DNA of 38,780 nt, from the NCBI GenBank assembly GCA_027492515.1, contig JAPUEP010000212.1:1-38780 (forward strand), written 5' to 3'. The DNA is from Hyphomonadaceae bacterium (GTDB lineage: Bacteria > Pseudomonadota > Alphaproteobacteria > Caulobacterales > Aquidulcibacteraceae). Positions 24,805 to 33,717 of this stretch are shown piece by piece. Made by a program: the position numbers and the translations under genes. Below the pieces are notes generated by a model that was given only the letters and a program-made list of their open reading frames with translations, searched no databases and was not told the DNA's origin. How positions within the stretch are numbered: position 1 is the stretch's first letter; each line of letters starts with the position of its first letter.

Positions 24805-25386
24805 ATGAAATTTGTTTTAAGAAATGCAAATATCAATGATATAGAAGGTCTTGCGGTCTGCTATTGCAATTGTATGCATGATACTTACCAATCAATCATC
24901 CCCCCTGAATCGCTTGAAGAAATAAACATTCAAAAAGCGATAAAGAAATTTCGCAACGAATTTGTCGAGCAAATTGCCGATTCCGATAAATCAATTTTCA
25001 TCATTGAAAATGAAGATAGGTCAATTACTGGCTTTTCAATTGCGGGCGCGGCGAAAACCCGTTCGGCGAAAACTTTGGGTGATGGCGAAATCTTCTTGCT
25101 TCATGTTGATCCAGAACATCAAGGTTATGGCCTTGGTAAGGCTTTGATGCTTGCCAATGCGCGTTGGCTTATAAGCCGTGGGCTTTTCACAGGCGGTGCA
25201 TGGGTTCATGAAGCTAATGATATTGGCATTCGCTTTTGTGAAGATTTGGGTGCGCGTATTTGTGGCAAAAAACGAAAAACTAAAAATAATTATACCCATA
25301 ATTTGGTTGCAATGTGCTGGGAAGATTTTTCACAAGTCGCCCAATTAGAAGCAGAAGTTCCAAATTGGGGTGGGTATGAGAGGTAG
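24805..25386 (+). CDS. GNAT-family N-acetyltransferase
   Basis: A 193-residue acetyltransferase with a full GNAT core: LLHVDPEHQGYGLGKALMLA carries the acetyl-CoA loop QGYGLG, and GAWVHEANDIGIRFCEDLGAR is the typical strand and helix after it. The N-terminal NANINDIEGLAVCYCNCM matches strand 1 and helix 1 of many small-molecule acetyltransferases. The acceptor substrate is unknown. It follows tadA by 45 bp and is probably co-transcribed through the weak hairpin. Confidence 0.9.
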   Translation: MKFVLRNANINDIEGLAVCYCNCMHDTYQSIIPPESLEEINIQKAIKKFRNEFVEQIADSDKSIFIIENEDRSITGFSIAGAAKTRSAKTLGDGEIFLLHVDPEHQGYGLGKALMLANARWLISRGLFTGGAWVHEANDIGIRFCEDLGARICGKKRKTKNNYTHNLVAMCWEDFSQVAQLEAEVPNWGGYER

Positions 25387-25389
25387 GGG

Positions 25390-25432
25390 CAAGTTTCCAC
25401 CCTCCTCGCTTCGCTCGTCACTCAGAAACTTG
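25390..25432. repeat. Inverted repeat after the GNAT gene
   Basis: Perfect 8-bp arms CAAGTTTC (25390-25397) and GAAACTTG (25425-25432) enclose 27 nt of pyrimidine-rich CG-containing sequence (CCTCGCTTCGCTCG). It starts 3 nt past the stop. It differs from the flanks in base composition and resembles a short intergenic palindromic element. Confidence 0.6.
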
Positions 25433-25446
25433 GATTTAAGCGGACA

Positions 25447-25480
25447 TTAAAAAATAAAAAGCGTGGTTTTTATTTTTTAA
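25447..25480. terminator. AT-only long hairpin between convergent genes
   Basis: Perfect 14-bp inverted repeat TTAAAAAATAAAAA (25447-25460) and TTTTTATTTTTTAA (25467-25480) with loop GCGTGG. Either strand offers a U-rich arm, so it may terminate the GNAT gene and the ogt gene from both sides, though a stem of only A-U pairs is weak. Confidence 0.5.
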
Positions 25481-25568
25481 CGGCATTGTTTTTTGAAAAT
25501 TTGCTATTGCAAATTTTGGTTCTTCGCCTTTTCCCAAAAGTCTGCAACTTTTTGGGGCTCATCACGGG

Positions 25569-26081
25569 CTAATATAATTGAAAATTGTTTTTTTGTTCTA
25601 ATTCTAATAGTTTTACTTTTGTGTCTATGCCGCCGCCAAAGCCTGTCATTGCGCCGTTTTTACCGATTACGCGATGGCAGGGGATTATTATTGCGATTGG
25701 GTTTTTGTTGTTGGCTTGACCGACCGCACGTAATGCTTTTGGTGAATTGGCGCGTGTGCATTGTTCTTGATAGGAACTGGTTTCGCCATATGGGATTTTT
25801 CGTAATTCATCCCATGATGCTTTTTGGAATGCCGTGCCTTCATAGATTAATTGCAAATCATCAAACGCATTTTTTGAACCTTTGAAATATTCATCCAATG
25901 CATTTTTGATTATGGGAATTAATTGGCTTTGTACTAATTCGATTTCTTTACCTATAAGTGATTTTGGCAAATCAAACCGGCTTTCACCAAAATGCAAAGC
26001 ATAAATCACGCCATTTGTATCAAATAAAAGGCTTAAAGCGCCAATTGGCGAATTATAATTTGCACAAAGAATCGTGTTCAT
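25569..26081 (-). CDS. ogt: Methylated-DNA--protein-cysteine S-methyltransferase
   Basis: A suicide repair protein that moves methyl groups from O6-methylguanine to its own cysteine. The 170-residue Ogt/AGT form has the acceptor Cys135 in IIIPCHRVIG, the helix-turn-helix with arginine finger in ALRAVGQANNKNP, and YGETSSYQEQ. There is no Ada regulatory domain. The ATG is at 26081. It is flanked on both sides by related hairpins (25533-25557 and 26096-26138). Transcribed on its own from upstream of 26090. Confidence 0.95.
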   Translation of the reverse strand: MNTILCANYNSPIGALSLLFDTNGVIYALHFGESRFDLPKSLIGKEIELVQSQLIPIIKNALDEYFKGSKNAFDDLQLIYEGTAFQKASWDELRKIPYGETSSYQEQCTRANSPKALRAVGQANNKNPIAIIIPCHRVIGKNGAMTGFGGGIDTKVKLLELEQKNNFQLY

Positions 26082-26095
26082 AGAACGAAACTAGA

Positions 26096-26138
26096 GCGTT
26101 TCCCAAAAAGTGTGAAGCGGTTTTTGGATAAGAAACGC
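26096..26138. repeat. Palindromic intergenic element upstream of ogt
   Basis: Nested perfect arms: GCGTTTC (26096-26102) with GAAACGC (26132-26138), and CCAAAAA (26103-26109) with TTTTTGG (26121-26127), around the loop GTGTGAAGCGG. It resembles short palindromes I recall as abundant in alphaproteobacterial intergenic DNA (memory, not checked). It may also shape the ogt leader. Confidence 0.7.
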
Positions 26139-26141
26139 GAT

Positions 26142-26186
26142 AAAAAAGAAACTAAATCCATTTCGATTTAATCGAAATGGATTTAG
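26142..26186 (-). terminator. Rho-independent terminator of corA (16-bp stem)
   Basis: Perfect 16-bp arms CTAAATCCATTTCGAT (26152-26167) and ATCGAAATGGATTTAG (26171-26186) close a 3-nt loop. On the minus strand it is followed by UUUCUUUUUU. The stem begins at the corA stop codon. Confidence 0.9.
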
Positions 26187-27148
26187 AACAGACGCGCATA
26201 TTTGGCAATTGCCAAAACTAAAATTGCCGAACCACCCATTGCAAGCAATGCATATTGCAAACCATGCGGCGTATTAAGAAAATCCCAATGCCCAAAATTC
26301 ATACCAAAAATTGATGAAATCAAAGTCGCAGGGGCAAAAAGCAAAGTTACCACCGCCATAAAATTCAATGCCCGCGATTGGCGTGCGCCCACAAGACCTA
26401 ATGTTGCATCCAAAAGGAAGGTCAAATCATTTGATTGCGCTTCACATTGCCTTTGTAAAGTTGAAATATCCAATAAAAAGCTTTTAAGTTTTTTGGCATC
26501 CAAATTATGTTCAGTTGCTTTTTGCAAAAGAAAATTAATCGCGCGCCCCAAATCAACCAAGCAATCACGCGAAAGCGCAAGGTTTGCACCCAATGCACCA
26601 AGTTTGCGCAATCTTGGTTCGGCCTTCAAAATTCGCCTATCGGCAATTGCAGGAAGTGAAACCACATCAAGTTCAATACCAATGCGCGCCAATAATTCAG
26701 ATTGGCGCTCTATAATCGCTTCAATGATTAATAAAAGCGCATCATTTGCCGTTTTTGCGCCGATTATTCGGGTTGAAGCGCGATTTTTCCCAACCTCAAG
26801 GGCACGCAATGGTGTTTCGTGAAAACTTATTAAAGTTCGCGGTGTTAAAACAAAACCAAGATACGATCTTTTATGACCAATCTGATTTTCAGGGGTTTTT
26901 GTAAGGCGTGATGGAATTGAAACCCCAAGATAAATATGCCCGTCTTCTTCATAAAAACGCGAAGAATCTTCAAGGGCGCGCATTTCATATTCATTTATAA
27001 TATCAATGCCAAAGCGCGTCTCAACCGCTTTTTCTTCTTCTTTTGTTGGGGCAATTATATCAATCCAAAGATTATCAAGATTTTGGATATTCTCAATACC
27101 TTCAAGGATTTTATCGGGCGATTTGGATTGATAGCATTTAATTGTCAA
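26183..27148 (-). CDS. CorA/ZntB-family metal ion transporter
   Basis: A 321-residue pentameric-type cation channel. A long soluble N-terminal domain (about residues 1-260, helix-rich in the second half) precedes two C-terminal membrane helices. The signature GMN is seen in SSIFGMNFGHWDF after the first helix, where Mg2+-type CorA proteins usually have YGMNF and acidic loop residues. The short loop and FGMN fit the ZntB branch as well as CorA, so substrate (Mg, Zn or Co) is open. It begins 1 nt after the purD stop, so the two are co-transcribed. Confidence 0.9.
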   Translation of the reverse strand: MTIKCYQSKSPDKILEGIENIQNLDNLWIDIIAPTKEEEKAVETRFGIDIINEYEMRALEDSSRFYEEDGHIYLGVSIPSRLTKTPENQIGHKRSYLGFVLTPRTLISFHETPLRALEVGKNRASTRIIGAKTANDALLLIIEAIIERQSELLARIGIELDVVSLPAIADRRILKAEPRLRKLGALGANLALSRDCLVDLGRAINFLLQKATEHNLDAKKLKSFLLDISTLQRQCEAQSNDLTFLLDATLGLVGARQSRALNFMAVVTLLFAPATLISSIFGMNFGHWDFLNTPHGLQYALLAMGGSAILVLAIAKYARLF

Positions 27149-27149
27149 T

Positions 27150-28424
27150 TTAGCTTTTCCGTTTCAATTCTTTTTGCCCAATATCTTTGCGGTAAAATAA
27201 AGATGGCGCATTGATTTTTCCAATCGCAGAATATGCATAATCAAGCGTTTTTTGCAAATCAGGCCCACAAGAAGTTACATTCAAAACCCGCCCGCCATTA
27301 GCGCGCAAAATATTGCCTTCATCCAATTTTGTACCCGCATGAAAAACCATTGTGTTTTCATCATTGGCTTTATCCAAGCCTTCAATAATGCCATTTTTCT
27401 CATAGGCATCAGGATAGCCATTGGCAGCCATAACAATTGTTGCCGCGCTTTTTATCGCGGGATTAATTGATAGTTTGGCATTTTTTTCAGTGGCAATATC
27501 AAACAAGCATTGGGCAAAGTCATCGCCCAAGAATTGCATCAAAATTTGACATTCAGGGTCGCCAAAACGACAATTATATTCAACAACGCGCGGATTGCCA
27601 TTTTCAATCATAAGGCCGACATATAAAACCCCATTATATGGGTTGTTTTCTTTTTTCATGCCTTCAATTGTTGGCATAACAATATCGCGCATTACGATTT
27701 CATGCACTTTATCATCAACCAAACTACTTGGCGCATAAGCGCCCATACCACCTGTATTGGGCCCTTTATCATCATCAAAAGCGCGTTTGTGATCTTGGCA
27801 AACCGGCAGTGCAATGGCGGTATTTTCATTACAAAGCACAAAGAAACTTGCTTCTTCGCCTTGCATAAATTCTTCGATTACAACTTCATTTGATGCATCG
27901 CCAAATTTGCCTGAAAGCATTTCATCAAGCTCAGTTAATGCGCTTGGTAAATCGGGTGCAATAATTACCCCCTTACCTGCCGCAAGGCCTGATGCTTTCA
28001 AAACATAAGGTGCGGAAAGCGACATTATGAATTCACTTGCATCCTCAATATCCGTAAAAACGCCGTATTTTGCGGTTGGAATATTATGGCGCGCCATAAA
28101 ATCTTTTGAAAATGCTTTTGAACTTTCAAGCTGTGCGGCGGCTTGGGATGGGCCAAAAGTTGCGATATTTAATGCGCGTAACCTATCCGCCAAACCCATT
28201 GAAAGCGGAATTTCAGGGCCAACAACCACCAAATCAATTTTCTCATCTTGGGCAAGTTTGATAAGGCCATCAATATCATCGGAGGCAACAGGTGCGCATT
28301 TTGCAATCTGCGCAATGCCAGGATTACCAGGGGCGCAAAGCAAATATTCAACATTTGCTGATTTAGAAAGCCGCCAAACCAATGCATGTTCACGACCACC
28401 GCCACCAATTACTAAAAACCGCAT
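27150..28424 (-). CDS. purD: Phosphoribosylamine--glycine ligase (GAR synthetase)
   Basis: Second step of purine synthesis: joins glycine to 5-phosphoribosylamine using ATP. The 424-residue length is standard. Features are the N-terminal VIGGGGREHALVWRL, the ATP-grasp region VLKASGLAAGKGVIIA, the loop DHKRAFDDDKGPNTGGMGAY, and the catalytic EYNCRFGDPECQ. It sits between mutT (68-bp gap) and corA (1-bp gap) in a minus-strand run that starts at argJ. Confidence 0.97.
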   Translation of the reverse strand: MRFLVIGGGGREHALVWRLSKSANVEYLLCAPGNPGIAQIAKCAPVASDDIDGLIKLAQDEKIDLVVVGPEIPLSMGLADRLRALNIATFGPSQAAAQLESSKAFSKDFMARHNIPTAKYGVFTDIEDASEFIMSLSAPYVLKASGLAAGKGVIIAPDLPSALTELDEMLSGKFGDASNEVVIEEFMQGEEASFFVLCNENTAIALPVCQDHKRAFDDDKGPNTGGMGAYAPSSLVDDKVHEIVMRDIVMPTIEGMKKENNPYNGVLYVGLMIENGNPRVVEYNCRFGDPECQILMQFLGDDFAQCLFDIATEKNAKLSINPAIKSAATIVMAANGYPDAYEKNGIIEGLDKANDENTMVFHAGTKLDEGNILRANGGRVLNVTSCGPDLQKTLDYAYSAIGKINAPSLFYRKDIGQKELKRKS

Positions 28425-28492
28425 CTGCCCACTCCAATTGTTGCGTGTGACTTAGCGGCTTTGGTGTGAAAATTAAAGCGAAAATGGCGTCT

Positions 28493-28900
28493 TTATTGCA
28501 AATAATTCTTTAAAAACTCAATTAATGAAATATCGGCGGGTGGCACTTTGAGATTGCATATTTCCTCAATTGTACAGAATTTAAGCTCTTGACCCTCAAG
28601 GGCGCGCGGCACGCCATCCCATTTTTTTAATTCCCATAAGGGCATAAGAATATGGAAATTTGGATAATTATGGGATGCAAAGCAAATTGGCTTTAAATCT
28701 TCTTCTTTGGCGATTATTCCCAATTCTTCGTTAAGTTCGCGAATAAGCGCCGCCTCTGGCATCTCACCACTTTCAACTTTACCGCCTGGAAATTCCCAAT
28801 AGCCGCCATATTCCTTACCCATTGGCCTTTTTGCCATCAAAACGCGGTTTTGATTATCAATCATGGCAACAGCCGCAACAAGTAAAAGTTTTTTGGTCAT
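28493..28900 (-). CDS. mutT: Nudix hydrolase MutT (8-oxo-dGTP diphosphatase)
   Basis: A 135-residue protein that cleans oxidised guanine nucleotides. It has a complete Nudix box, GKVESGE followed by 7 residues and RELNEELGI, and the MutT-like N-terminal VAAVAMIDNQNRVLMAKRP. WEFPGGK is typical of MutT. The start codon overlaps the argJ stop (TAATG), so translation is likely coupled. The argJ-mutT pairing is conserved in many alphaproteobacteria. Confidence 0.92.
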   Translation of the reverse strand: MTKKLLLVAAVAMIDNQNRVLMAKRPMGKEYGGYWEFPGGKVESGEMPEAALIRELNEELGIIAKEEDLKPICFASHNYPNFHILMPLWELKKWDGVPRALEGQELKFCTIEEICNLKVPPADISLIEFLKNYLQ

Positions 28901-30126
28901 TAACTTCTATAATCGCCGTTAATGCTAATATAGCCATGTGTTAAATCGCACGTATAGGCGGTGAATTTGCCATTGCCCATGCCAACATCAACCATAATTT
29001 CAATATTTGTGCCCGCCATTAATTTATTGATTTCATTTTCATCATAAATTGCCGCGCCACCATCTTTGGCAACCCATTGACCACAGAATTTTATTGACAA
29101 TTTATCGGCATTTATTGGTTCAAGGCATTTACCAACTGCCATTGCCACCCTGCCCCAATTGGCATCGCCGCCCGCGATTGCGGTTTTTACAAGTGGTGAA
29201 TTGGCAATTGCCATTGCAATAATTTTCGCCGAATTTTTCGAAACCGCGCCATCAACCTTAACCTCGATGAATTTTTGTGCGCCCTCGCCGTCTTTTACAA
29301 CTTGTAGTGCCAAATCAAGCATACATTCATTTAGCACATCGGCAAAAATGCCCGCTTGTGCGCTATTTTCAATGATTTCATTGCCTGCTTTATTGGTCGC
29401 AAAAACCAATAATGTGTCAGATGTTGAGGTATCTGAATCAACTGTAATCGCGTTAAATGTGGTTTCGACATATTGTGAAACCATATTTTGCAAAAGTGAT
29501 GATGAAATTTTGGCATCGGTAAAAATATAGACCAGCATTGTCGCCATATTTGGCGCAATCATGCCCGAACCTTTGGCAATGCCAGCAATATTTATTTTTT
29601 GCCCGTCAATTTCAATTGTTTTGCCAAAACCTTTTATGAAAGTATCAGTTGTGGCAATCGCTTTGGCAAGTTTTTCCCAATTAGGTGTATCCAAATTCGG
29701 CCAAATCGCATCAAGTTTTGAAGATATTAAATCCAATGCAACTGGAACGCCAATAACCCCTGTTGCCGATAAAAATATATTTTCAGGCTTTGCACCTGAT
29801 AGTGCGCAAAATTTTGCCAAAGTTGCATCATTTTTTGCAATGCCCGCCGCGCCAGTAAACGCATTGGAATTGCCCGCATTGACCACAAGCCCTTTTGCAA
29901 CGCCCGCCTTTAATGCATTGGCGCACCATTCAACATCGCAAGAGCGCGTGTTGGATTTTGTCAAAGCACCGCCGACAGATGCGCCATCTTCAAAACTTAC
30001 AACAAGTAAATCATCGCGCACCGATTTATACATTCCAAGCGAATAGGTTGCAGCTTTCATGCCAGCAATATTAGGAAGCACAGGAAATGAAGCGGGCGCC
30101 AAAGGCGAAATAGCAAGTTGTTTCAT
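28900..30126 (-). CDS. argJ: Bifunctional ornithine acetyltransferase/N-acetylglutamate synthase
   Basis: Recycles the acetyl group in arginine synthesis, from N-acetylornithine to glutamate. The precursor cleaves itself into two subunits before Thr in the motif MIAPNMATML (about residue 190), which is present. The N-terminal part has GASVGGALTKSNTRSCDVEW and NAGNSNAFTGAAG; the C-terminal part has GGDANWGRVAMAVGK. The ATG at 30126 follows a G-rich stretch; the frame opens at a TTG 9 nt earlier. The monocyclic pathway makes ArgE in this window partly redundant. It is divergent from secA. Confidence 0.95.
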   Translation of the reverse strand: MKQLAISPLAPASFPVLPNIAGMKAATYSLGMYKSVRDDLLVVSFEDGASVGGALTKSNTRSCDVEWCANALKAGVAKGLVVNAGNSNAFTGAAGIAKNDATLAKFCALSGAKPENIFLSATGVIGVPVALDLISSKLDAIWPNLDTPNWEKLAKAIATTDTFIKGFGKTIEIDGQKINIAGIAKGSGMIAPNMATMLVYIFTDAKISSSLLQNMVSQYVETTFNAITVDSDTSTSDTLLVFATNKAGNEIIENSAQAGIFADVLNECMLDLALQVVKDGEGAQKFIEVKVDGAVSKNSAKIIAMAIANSPLVKTAIAGGDANWGRVAMAVGKCLEPINADKLSIKFCGQWVAKDGGAAIYDENEINKLMAGTNIEIMVDVGMGNGKFTAYTCDLTHGYISINGDYRS

Positions 30127-30301
30127 GCCCCCCAATTATCGAAAAAAATCAAGATTTCAAACATTTTTAGCGCCAATATCGATTTTATGGCAAAATATGT
30201 CGCTTTTTTGCATAAAAACTATGCGCAAAACAGTAAGCTGACTTGCCAAATCGTTGACTAAAGCCGCTTTCATTCCTAATTGCACATCATAAGTTTTTGG
30301 C

Positions 30302-30345
30302 GCGCTGCAAAGATTGCAAAATTCATGCAATCGGGGCATTAGCGC
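30302..30345 (+). other. Possible stem-loop in the secA leader
   Basis: Inner arms GATTGC (30312-30317) and GCAATC (30327-30332), and outer arms GCGCT (30302-30306) and AGCGC (30341-30345), are both perfect, with unpaired bases between. It ends 29 nt before the secA start. Whether it acts in RNA or as a protein site is unknown. Confidence 0.35.
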
Positions 30346-30374
30346 TTTGATAAATTTTTCGCAAAGTTCAAAAT

Positions 30375-33134
30375 ATGTTAAATGCAATTAAAAAAATCTT
30401 TGGCACTTCTAATGACCGCAAGGTGAAATCACTTTTACAACGCGTTGAACAACGTATTACACCTTTAGAAGCAGGGCTTAAAAAATTATCTGATGCCGAA
30501 CTTGCGGCAAAAACTGGATATTTCAAAGAGAAATTGGCGCAAGGCGCAAAACTTGACGATATCATGGACGAGGCATTCGCAGTAGTCCGTGAGGCAGCCT
30601 TTAGAACTTTGGGGCAACGCCATTATGATGTGCAGCTTGTGGGCGGTATGGTTCTTAATTCTGGCGCGATTGCTGAAATGCGAACTGGTGAAGGTAAAAC
30701 CTTGGTGGCAACTGCCCCTGTTTATCTTAATGCCCTTACTGGAAAAGGCGCGCATGTTGTAACCGTGAATGATTATTTGGCAAAACGTGACGCCACATGG
30801 ATGGGGCAGGTTTACGGCTTCCTTGGAATGGAAACTGGTATTATTGTTCCAGGGCTTGAGGATTATGTGCGCCGTCAAGAATATGCAAAAGACATTACAT
30901 ATGCGACCAATAATGAATTGGGCTTTGATTATCTTCGCGATAATCTAAAATATTCACTTGATGAAATGAGCCAACGCGGACACAATTTCGCAATTGTCGA
31001 TGAGGTGGATTCAATCCTTATTGATGAAGCGCGTACGCCATTGATTATTTCAGGCCCAACCGATGATAAATCTGACCTTTATCGTAAAGTTGATGCGCTT
31101 ATCTATTCACTCGATAAAGAAGATTTCGAGCATGATGAAAAGCAAAAATCAGCCGTATTCACTGAACGCGGCTCTGAACACATTGAAGAATTATTGCAAG
31201 AAGCAGGTCTTTTGGAAGGCTCGCTTTATGAAATCGCCAATACTTCAATCGTTCACCATGCCAATCAGGCACTTCGCGCCCATGTGCTTTATCAGCGCGA
31301 TAAAGATTATATCGTAAATGATAGCGAAGTTGTTCTTATTGACGAATTCACAGGCCGCATGATGACAGGTCGTAGGCTTTCAGAAGGTCTTCACCAAGCC
31401 ATTGAAGCCAAGGAACAAGTTAATATTGAACCTGAAAACCAAACTTTGGCATCAATCACATTCCAAAATTATTTCCGCCTCTATGAAAAACTTGCGGGCA
31501 TGACTGGTACTGCACAAACAGAGGCGGCAGAATTTGAAGGCATTTACAATCTTCAAGTTATTGAAATCCCAACCAATCGCCCTGTTCAACGTATTGATGA
31601 TAACGACCTTGTTTATCAAACAGAGGCGGCAAAACACCGTGCAATTGTTAAAGATGTTGTGGCAACCCATACATTGGGTCAACCGATTTTGGTTGGTACT
31701 GCATCAATTGAAAAATCAGAAGAAATTTCAGAACTTCTAAAAGCCCAAGGCATTCCGCACAATGTTCTTAATGCCCGCTATCATGAAACAGAGGCGGAAA
31801 TTATTGCGGACGCGGGTGTTCCAGGTGCAGTAACAATCGCCACAAATATGGCGGGCCGTGGTACTGATATTCAGCTTGGCGGTAATTTTGAAATGCGCCT
31901 TCACAAAAAACAACGTGAGCGTGAGGCTGCATGGGGCCGCGCAATGACCCCTGATGAAATTGAAAAATTAAAATCTGAAATCCTGCCTGAAATTGAAGCG
32001 GCAAAACAAAAATCGCTTGAATTAGGTGGCCTATACGTTTTGGGTACGGAGCGTCATGAAAGCCGCCGTATCGATAATCAGCTTCGCGGTCGTACTGGTC
32101 GTCAAGGTGACCCTGGTCGTTCGCGCTTCTATTTATCTGCAGAAGATGATTTATTACGTATCTTTGGCGGCGACAGATTTAAAAACATCATGAGCGCGAT
32201 GAAGCTTGACGAAGATGAACCAATCGAAGAGCGTATGATGAATAAAGCGATGGAAATTGCACAAAAACGTGTTGAAGCGCGCAATTTCGAAATCCGCAAA
32301 AACCTTTTGAAATATGATGATGTTATCAATGATCAGCGTAAGCAAATCTTTGAAGAGCGTAAAGAATTTATGCGCGATGAAGATGTTTCTGAAACTATTG
32401 ATAATATGCGCCTTGATACGATTGATGAAATTTGTGATCGTTTCATGCCTGCAAAACTTCTTCCAGAGCAATGGGATGCAGATGGTTTACATGATGCAGT
32501 AAAAGAAGTTCTTGCGATTGACCTTCCTATTCATGAAATGATTGCCGCCGAAGGTATTGATGACAAAGATATTCGTGCGCAAATCACCAAAGCTGCCGAT
32601 GATTTATGGAATGAAAAAGTTTCATTAATTGGCGATGCAAAAGCGCGCGAAGTTGAAAAAGAAATCCTTCTTCGTACAATTGACCACAAATGGCGTGAGC
32701 ATTTGGTTACGGTTGATCATTTGCGTTCAGTTATCCACCTTCGTGGCTATGGTCAGCGCGACCCATTGATTGAATATAAAACTGAAGGCTTTACATTATT
32801 CCAAGTTATGCGCGATGAAATGCGTAATGACGTTACAAAAATCCTTCAAAACATTCAGGTTATGAACCAGCCAGAGCCGCAACCTGAAGTCATGCAATTT
32901 AATGCACAGGATATGGGCGCAAATATTGGCGATGGTTTCAAATCAAACCCACAATTATTTGCAAGCCATCCAAACCCTGAAACTGGCTTGGATGAAATGG
33001 GCGATACCCAAGATGATTTGGTTCATTCTGCCGAAGGCCCAATGCCACGCGCATGGCTTGAAACCCCACGCAATGGTGACTGTCCGTGTGGAAGTGGTAA
33101 GAAATTCAAACATTGCCATGGAAGACTTGCTTAA
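30375..33134 (+). CDS. secA: Preprotein translocase ATPase SecA
   Basis: Drives Sec-dependent export of unfolded proteins through SecYEG. The 919-residue protein has Walker A in [11 protein letters not shown] (near residue 100), [15 protein letters not shown] (Walker B, DEVD), the preprotein-binding and helical domains, motif VI in [13 protein letters not shown], and a C-terminal zinc-binding tail [14 protein letters not shown] that binds SecB and lipids. The ATG at 30375 gives [15 protein letters not shown], the usual SecA start. It is divergent from argJ with a 248-bp gap. The usual alphaproteobacterial neighbour, a parvulin-type isomerase between secA and argJ, is absent. Confidence 0.98.
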   Translation: MLNAIKKIFGTSNDRKVKSLLQRVEQRITPLEAGLKKLSDAELAAKTGYFKEKLAQGAKLDDIMDEAFAVVREAAFRTLGQRHYDVQLVGGMVLNSGAIAEMRTGEGKTLVATAPVYLNALTGKGAHVVTVNDYLAKRDATWMGQVYGFLGMETGIIVPGLEDYVRRQEYAKDITYATNNELGFDYLRDNLKYSLDEMSQRGHNFAIVDEVDSILIDEARTPLIISGPTDDKSDLYRKVDALIYSLDKEDFEHDEKQKSAVFTERGSEHIEELLQEAGLLEGSLYEIANTSIVHHANQALRAHVLYQRDKDYIVNDSEVVLIDEFTGRMMTGRRLSEGLHQAIEAKEQVNIEPENQTLASITFQNYFRLYEKLAGMTGTAQTEAAEFEGIYNLQVIEIPTNRPVQRIDDNDLVYQTEAAKHRAIVKDVVATHTLGQPILVGTASIEKSEEISELLKAQGIPHNVLNARYHETEAEIIADAGVPGAVTIATNMAGRGTDIQLGGNFEMRLHKKQREREAAWGRAMTPDEIEKLKSEILPEIEAAKQKSLELGGLYVLGTERHESRRIDNQLRGRTGRQGDPGRSRFYLSAEDDLLRIFGGDRFKNIMSAMKLDEDEPIEERMMNKAMEIAQKRVEARNFEIRKNLLKYDDVINDQRKQIFEERKEFMRDEDVSETIDNMRLDTIDEICDRFMPAKLLPEQWDADGLHDAVKEVLAIDLPIHEMIAAEGIDDKDIRAQITKAADDLWNEKVSLIGDAKAREVEKEILLRTIDHKWREHLVTVDHLRSVIHLRGYGQRDPLIEYKTEGFTLFQVMRDEMRNDVTKILQNIQVMNQPEPQPEVMQFNAQDMGANIGDGFKSNPQLFASHPNPETGLDEMGDTQDDLVHSAEGPMPRAWLETPRNGDCPCGSGKKFKHCHGRLA

Positions 33135-33150
33135 GCTAGCATACTTTCTG

Positions 33151-33286
33151 CTTCCCCATGAATGGGGAAGCTGGCACGCGAAGCGTGACTGAAGGGGTTG
33201 AAAACGCTTCAGTCACTTAACTAACGTAGTAGAAAACCCCTTCCGTCACGGGCTATGCCCGTGCCACCTTCCCCAATTTTGGGTAA
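33151..33286. repeat. Composite palindromic element with two inverted REP-like units (REPIN-like)
   Basis: Unit A (33164-33199) and unit B (33235-33274, reversed) share GGGGAAG-x-TGGCACG ... CGTGAC-x-GAAGGGGTT, so the element is a pair of inverted copies about 35 bp apart. Each half folds: CTTCCCCAT/ATGGGGAAG (33151-33170), GTGACTGAAG/CTTCAGTCAC (33185-33216), CACGGGC/GCCCGTG (33247-33263). It is far more GC-rich than its flanks and lies 17 bp past the secA stop. Such pairs of inverted short palindromes are typical of REPIN elements mobilised by RAYT transposases. Confidence 0.75.
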
Positions 33287-33367
33287 GGAGAAAGCTTTCC
33301 CAAATTTGCGCACAATATAGCTTTCACTTTAATTAAAAGCCATATACAAGGCCGTATGGAGATTATT

Positions 33368-33580
33368 ATGAGCAATCCTGATTGGAAAAAAGTAGAAGCG
33401 CATTTAAACAAAACTTTTGGCGGCAACGAATTAAAACTTAAAGCCCGCAAAGGTAATGATGATTCCGTTGAAGTCTATAAAGGCGATGACTTCCTTGGCC
33501 TTGTATATATTGACGAAGACGAAGGCGAAACATCATATATTTTCGAAATGGCCATTCTTGATATTGATTTAGAGGGTTAA
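33368..33580 (+). CDS. DUF3126-family small protein
   Basis: A 70-residue acidic protein of a family known mainly from alphaproteobacteria, function unknown. Recognisable are KVEAHLNKTFGGNELKLKAR, DDSVEVYKGDDFLGLVYID and the ending FEMAILDIDLE. A two-layer fold of one helix and several strands is likely. The ATG at 33368 is chosen because GGAG lies about 8 nt upstream; the ATG at 33356 holds that sequence. It is separated from secA by the palindromic element and from tolQ by 137 bp, so it is probably transcribed alone. Confidence 0.85.
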   Translation: MSNPDWKKVEAHLNKTFGGNELKLKARKGNDDSVEVYKGDDFLGLVYIDEDEGETSYIFEMAILDIDLEG

Positions 33581-33589
33581 TATCAAACA

Positions 33590-33646
33590 AAACCCATAAA
33601 ATTCAAACTCAATTACAGAGTTTTAAGGGTTTGGAAACATTTTTTT
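33590..33646 (+). terminator. Possible terminator after the DUF3126 gene
   Basis: Nested arms AAACCC (33590-33595) with GGGTTT (33627-33632) and AAACTC (33605-33610) with GAGTTT (33618-33623), followed after 7 nt by a run of seven T. The gap before the U run makes it a weak call. Confidence 0.35.
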
Positions 33647-33717
33647 AACCATAATTGCCACAAACACGCCCTAATTTATTATTAGATAAATATCAGACGC
33701 AATTTAAAGGTTTTAAA

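Noticed and set aside
25493-25885. 130-residue plus-strand frame overlapping ogt
   Set aside because: Antisense to Ogt with its intact active-site motif. No start signal.
26202-26822. 206-residue plus-strand frame inside corA
   Set aside because: Antisense shadow of a clear CorA/ZntB gene, with composition unlike a real protein.
30157-30387. 76-residue minus-strand frame in the secA/argJ gap
   Set aside because: It would overlap the secA start and has no ribosome-binding site or recognisable motif; the gap must hold two promoters.
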